Source: Clostridia bacterium
GTDB lineage: Bacteria > Bacillota > Clostridia > Christensenellales > Borkfalkiaceae
Reading direction: 5' to 3'
DNA: 17,256 nucleotides
NCBI GenBank assembly: GCA_900767815.1
Contig: CAAGAM010000072.1
Coordinates: 1 to 17,256 of the forward strand
The notes under the pieces are model-generated. The model did not search any database and was not told where the DNA came from. It saw only the letters and a program-made list of their open reading frames with translations. Positions 15,983 through 17,256 of the stretch are shown in pieces (within the stretch, counting starts at the first letter, position 1; the number at the start of each line of letters is the position of its first letter). The translations under genes were made by a program, and so were the position numbers.

Positions 15983-17256
15983 ATGAAAAAAATTATGATT
16001 GCACTGCTGACGGTTTGTCTCGCGCTTTTTGCGGGGTTCACCGTCGTATCGGCGGCGGAAATGCCGAAACCGGAGAGGACGAACGTCCTTAAAGGGCTTT
16101 CGGAAGACGCCGTCAGGGTTACCGACGCGAACGGAAACGAAGCGTCGCTTACGGGCGGTCCGCACGGCGGAAACGGGCAGAAATCGACGTTTATCGACGG
16201 GGTTATCTCTTCCACCGCGACGGCAACGATCGCCGTTGACGGGAAGGGGGTTATAGGTTACGTCACGGTAGACGCGGGCAAAGAATACGTCGTTGACAGA
16301 GTTCTCGTAGACCTTTGCCACGACTGGGGCGGACAGAATCTCGTCGTCGAGCTTTCGCTCACCGAAGACTTTGCAAATCCCGTAACCGTTTACGACAACA
16401 GAGCGGGAAGCGAATATACCGCAGACGAATCGGTTGCCGTAAGTTCGGTTCTTTATAACAAGGCGAATGCGGGAATCACGTTTAACTTTTCGCCCGTTAA
16501 GGCGAGATACATAAGGGTTACCGACAATACCGTCGGCAACGGCAAAGCGCAGGGTTACACTACTATCGGCGAAATTCAGATGTTTGCGGTTTCCGGCGTT
16601 TCTTACGTTTATTCGGACACGACGGGTCGGGTTAATGACGGAATCGCCAAGCTTTACGCAACCGAAGAAGGTTCGGAAATTTATTATACGACCGACGGCG
16701 GCGCGCCTACGAAAAATTCGCTTAAATATGCGAACGGAATCGAAGTAAACGGCACGGCTAAGGTGAGAGCGATCGCTTATAAGGACGGAAAATACGGTTG
16801 CCCCGCGGATTTCGTGTTCACGGGCAGCAAACAGTTTGTTTCCAAAAACGCCGCGCTCGGAAAATCTGCCAAGGTTTATCATCCCGACGGAAGCGAAGCT
16901 GTCGTTTCAAACCACAACGGCGGACAAACTCTCGCTTGCGTAACGGACGGAATCATGAACGCGGAAAACTCGGTTATTACCGATTCGGTCGCGTTTGTTC
17001 AGGTGGATCTCGGCGAAAGCGTGTGGATAAACAAAGCGATTTTAAACCTTTGGCACGACCATGTGTGGAGATCTGTAACCGTTCAGCTTTCGGACGACGA
17101 GACGTTCGCTACGGGCGTTCAGACGATTTTCTGTTCGGATTACAACAACTGGCAAGGGCTTGCGTCTTACGTAGGCTCGCTCGACGAAACGTGGGCGGAT
17201 AAAACCAACGTCGAATGGATCGGGGGTCACACCGCGGCAAAGGGCTTCGAATTTAA
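15983..17256 (+). CDS. Secreted discoidin-domain protein, partial at the right edge
   Basis: The frame stays open to the last base (424 codons plus two bases), so the C-terminus is missing. The ATG at 15983 is chosen because AAGGAG (15972-15977) ends five bases before it; the ATG at 15980 is only two bases away. A signal peptide ends near residue 24 (VSA-AE). A first F5/8-type-C-like domain (about 30-200) is followed by a chitobiase C-terminal-like Ig module (about 208-280, with YYTTDGGAPT near 233-242). A second F5/8-type-C-like domain begins near 289 (NAALGKSA). The two discoidin-like domains share LCHDW/LWHDH and LS-x-x-x-x-FA segments. The role is probably glycan binding at the surface. 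A catalytic domain or a Cys-type anchor could lie beyond the window. Confidence 0.75.
   Translation, partial: MKKIMIALLTVCLALFAGFTVVSAAEMPKPERTNVLKGLSEDAVRVTDANGNEASLTGGPHGGNGQKSTFIDGVISSTATATIAVDGKGVIGYVTVDAGKEYVVDRVLVDLCHDWGGQNLVVELSLTEDFANPVTVYDNRAGSEYTADESVAVSSVLYNKANAGITFNFSPVKARYIRVTDNTVGNGKAQGYTTIGEIQMFAVSGVSYVYSDTTGRVNDGIAKLYATEEGSEIYYTTDGGAPTKNSLKYANGIEVNGTAKVRAIAYKDGKYGCPADFVFTGSKQFVSKNAALGKSAKVYHPDGSEAVVSNHNGGQTLACVTDGIMNAENSVITDSVAFVQVDLGESVWINKAILNLWHDHVWRSVTVQLSDDETFATGVQTIFCSDYNNWQGLASYVGSLDETWADKTNVEWIGGHTAAKGFEF

Noticed and set aside
15179..16882. Long minus-strand open frame of 567 residues
   Set aside because: It spans two plus-strand secreted-protein genes with signal peptides and ribosome binding sites, and its Arg/Phe-rich sequence has no recognisable domain.
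1..17256. CRISPR arrays, insertion sequences, integrases or phage genes
   Set aside because: No regularly spaced direct repeats, transposase-like or integrase-like frames were seen.

Overview
The window looks like part of a carbohydrate-utilisation locus from a low-to-mid GC Gram-positive gut-type Clostridia, possibly Christensenellales-like. That is inferred from the LplABC-type sugar transporter, AraC regulator, AGGAGG-type ribosome binding sites, Firmicutes-style lipoproteins and surface proteins with Ig-like and lectin-like domains. No rRNA, tRNA or taxonomic marker is present, so the placement is tentative. Every supported gene is on the plus strand.

Layout: positions 1-556 are non-coding and hold a stem-rich element (49-250) and a good sigma-A-type promoter (482-510). 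The first operon (557-9879) encodes a cytoplasmic GH78-type alpha-L-rhamnosidase-like enzyme, an AraC regulator, two ABC sugar permeases (the first with an unusual five-helix N-terminal extension), a lipoprotein solute-binding protein, and a large secreted protein with lectin-like and Ig-like domains. A clear intrinsic terminator at 9890-9934 ends it. The second cluster (9984 to the right edge) encodes a lipoprotein with PKD, F5/8-type-C and six-hairpin-glycosidase-like regions, a cytoplasmic GH65 family phosphorylase, a secreted lectin-like protein, and a discoidin-rich secreted protein that runs off the window.

How the genes may work together (inference): the lipoprotein glycosidase-like enzyme and the lectin-like or discoidin surface proteins capture and trim a glycan outside the cell. 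The solute-binding protein and two permeases import the oligosaccharide, powered by an ATPase not encoded here. The GH78-like and GH65 enzymes then break it down in the cytoplasm, and the AraC protein senses it. A rhamnosidase-like enzyme beside a GH65 phosphorylase suggests a rhamnose- and alpha-glucose-containing substrate, but the sequence does not prove this.

The least explained signals are the contiguous helices upstream of the operon, the shared Cys-containing C-terminal tails of two surface proteins, the N-terminal extension of the first permease, and two intergenic hairpins without U-tracts placed just before surface-protein genes.
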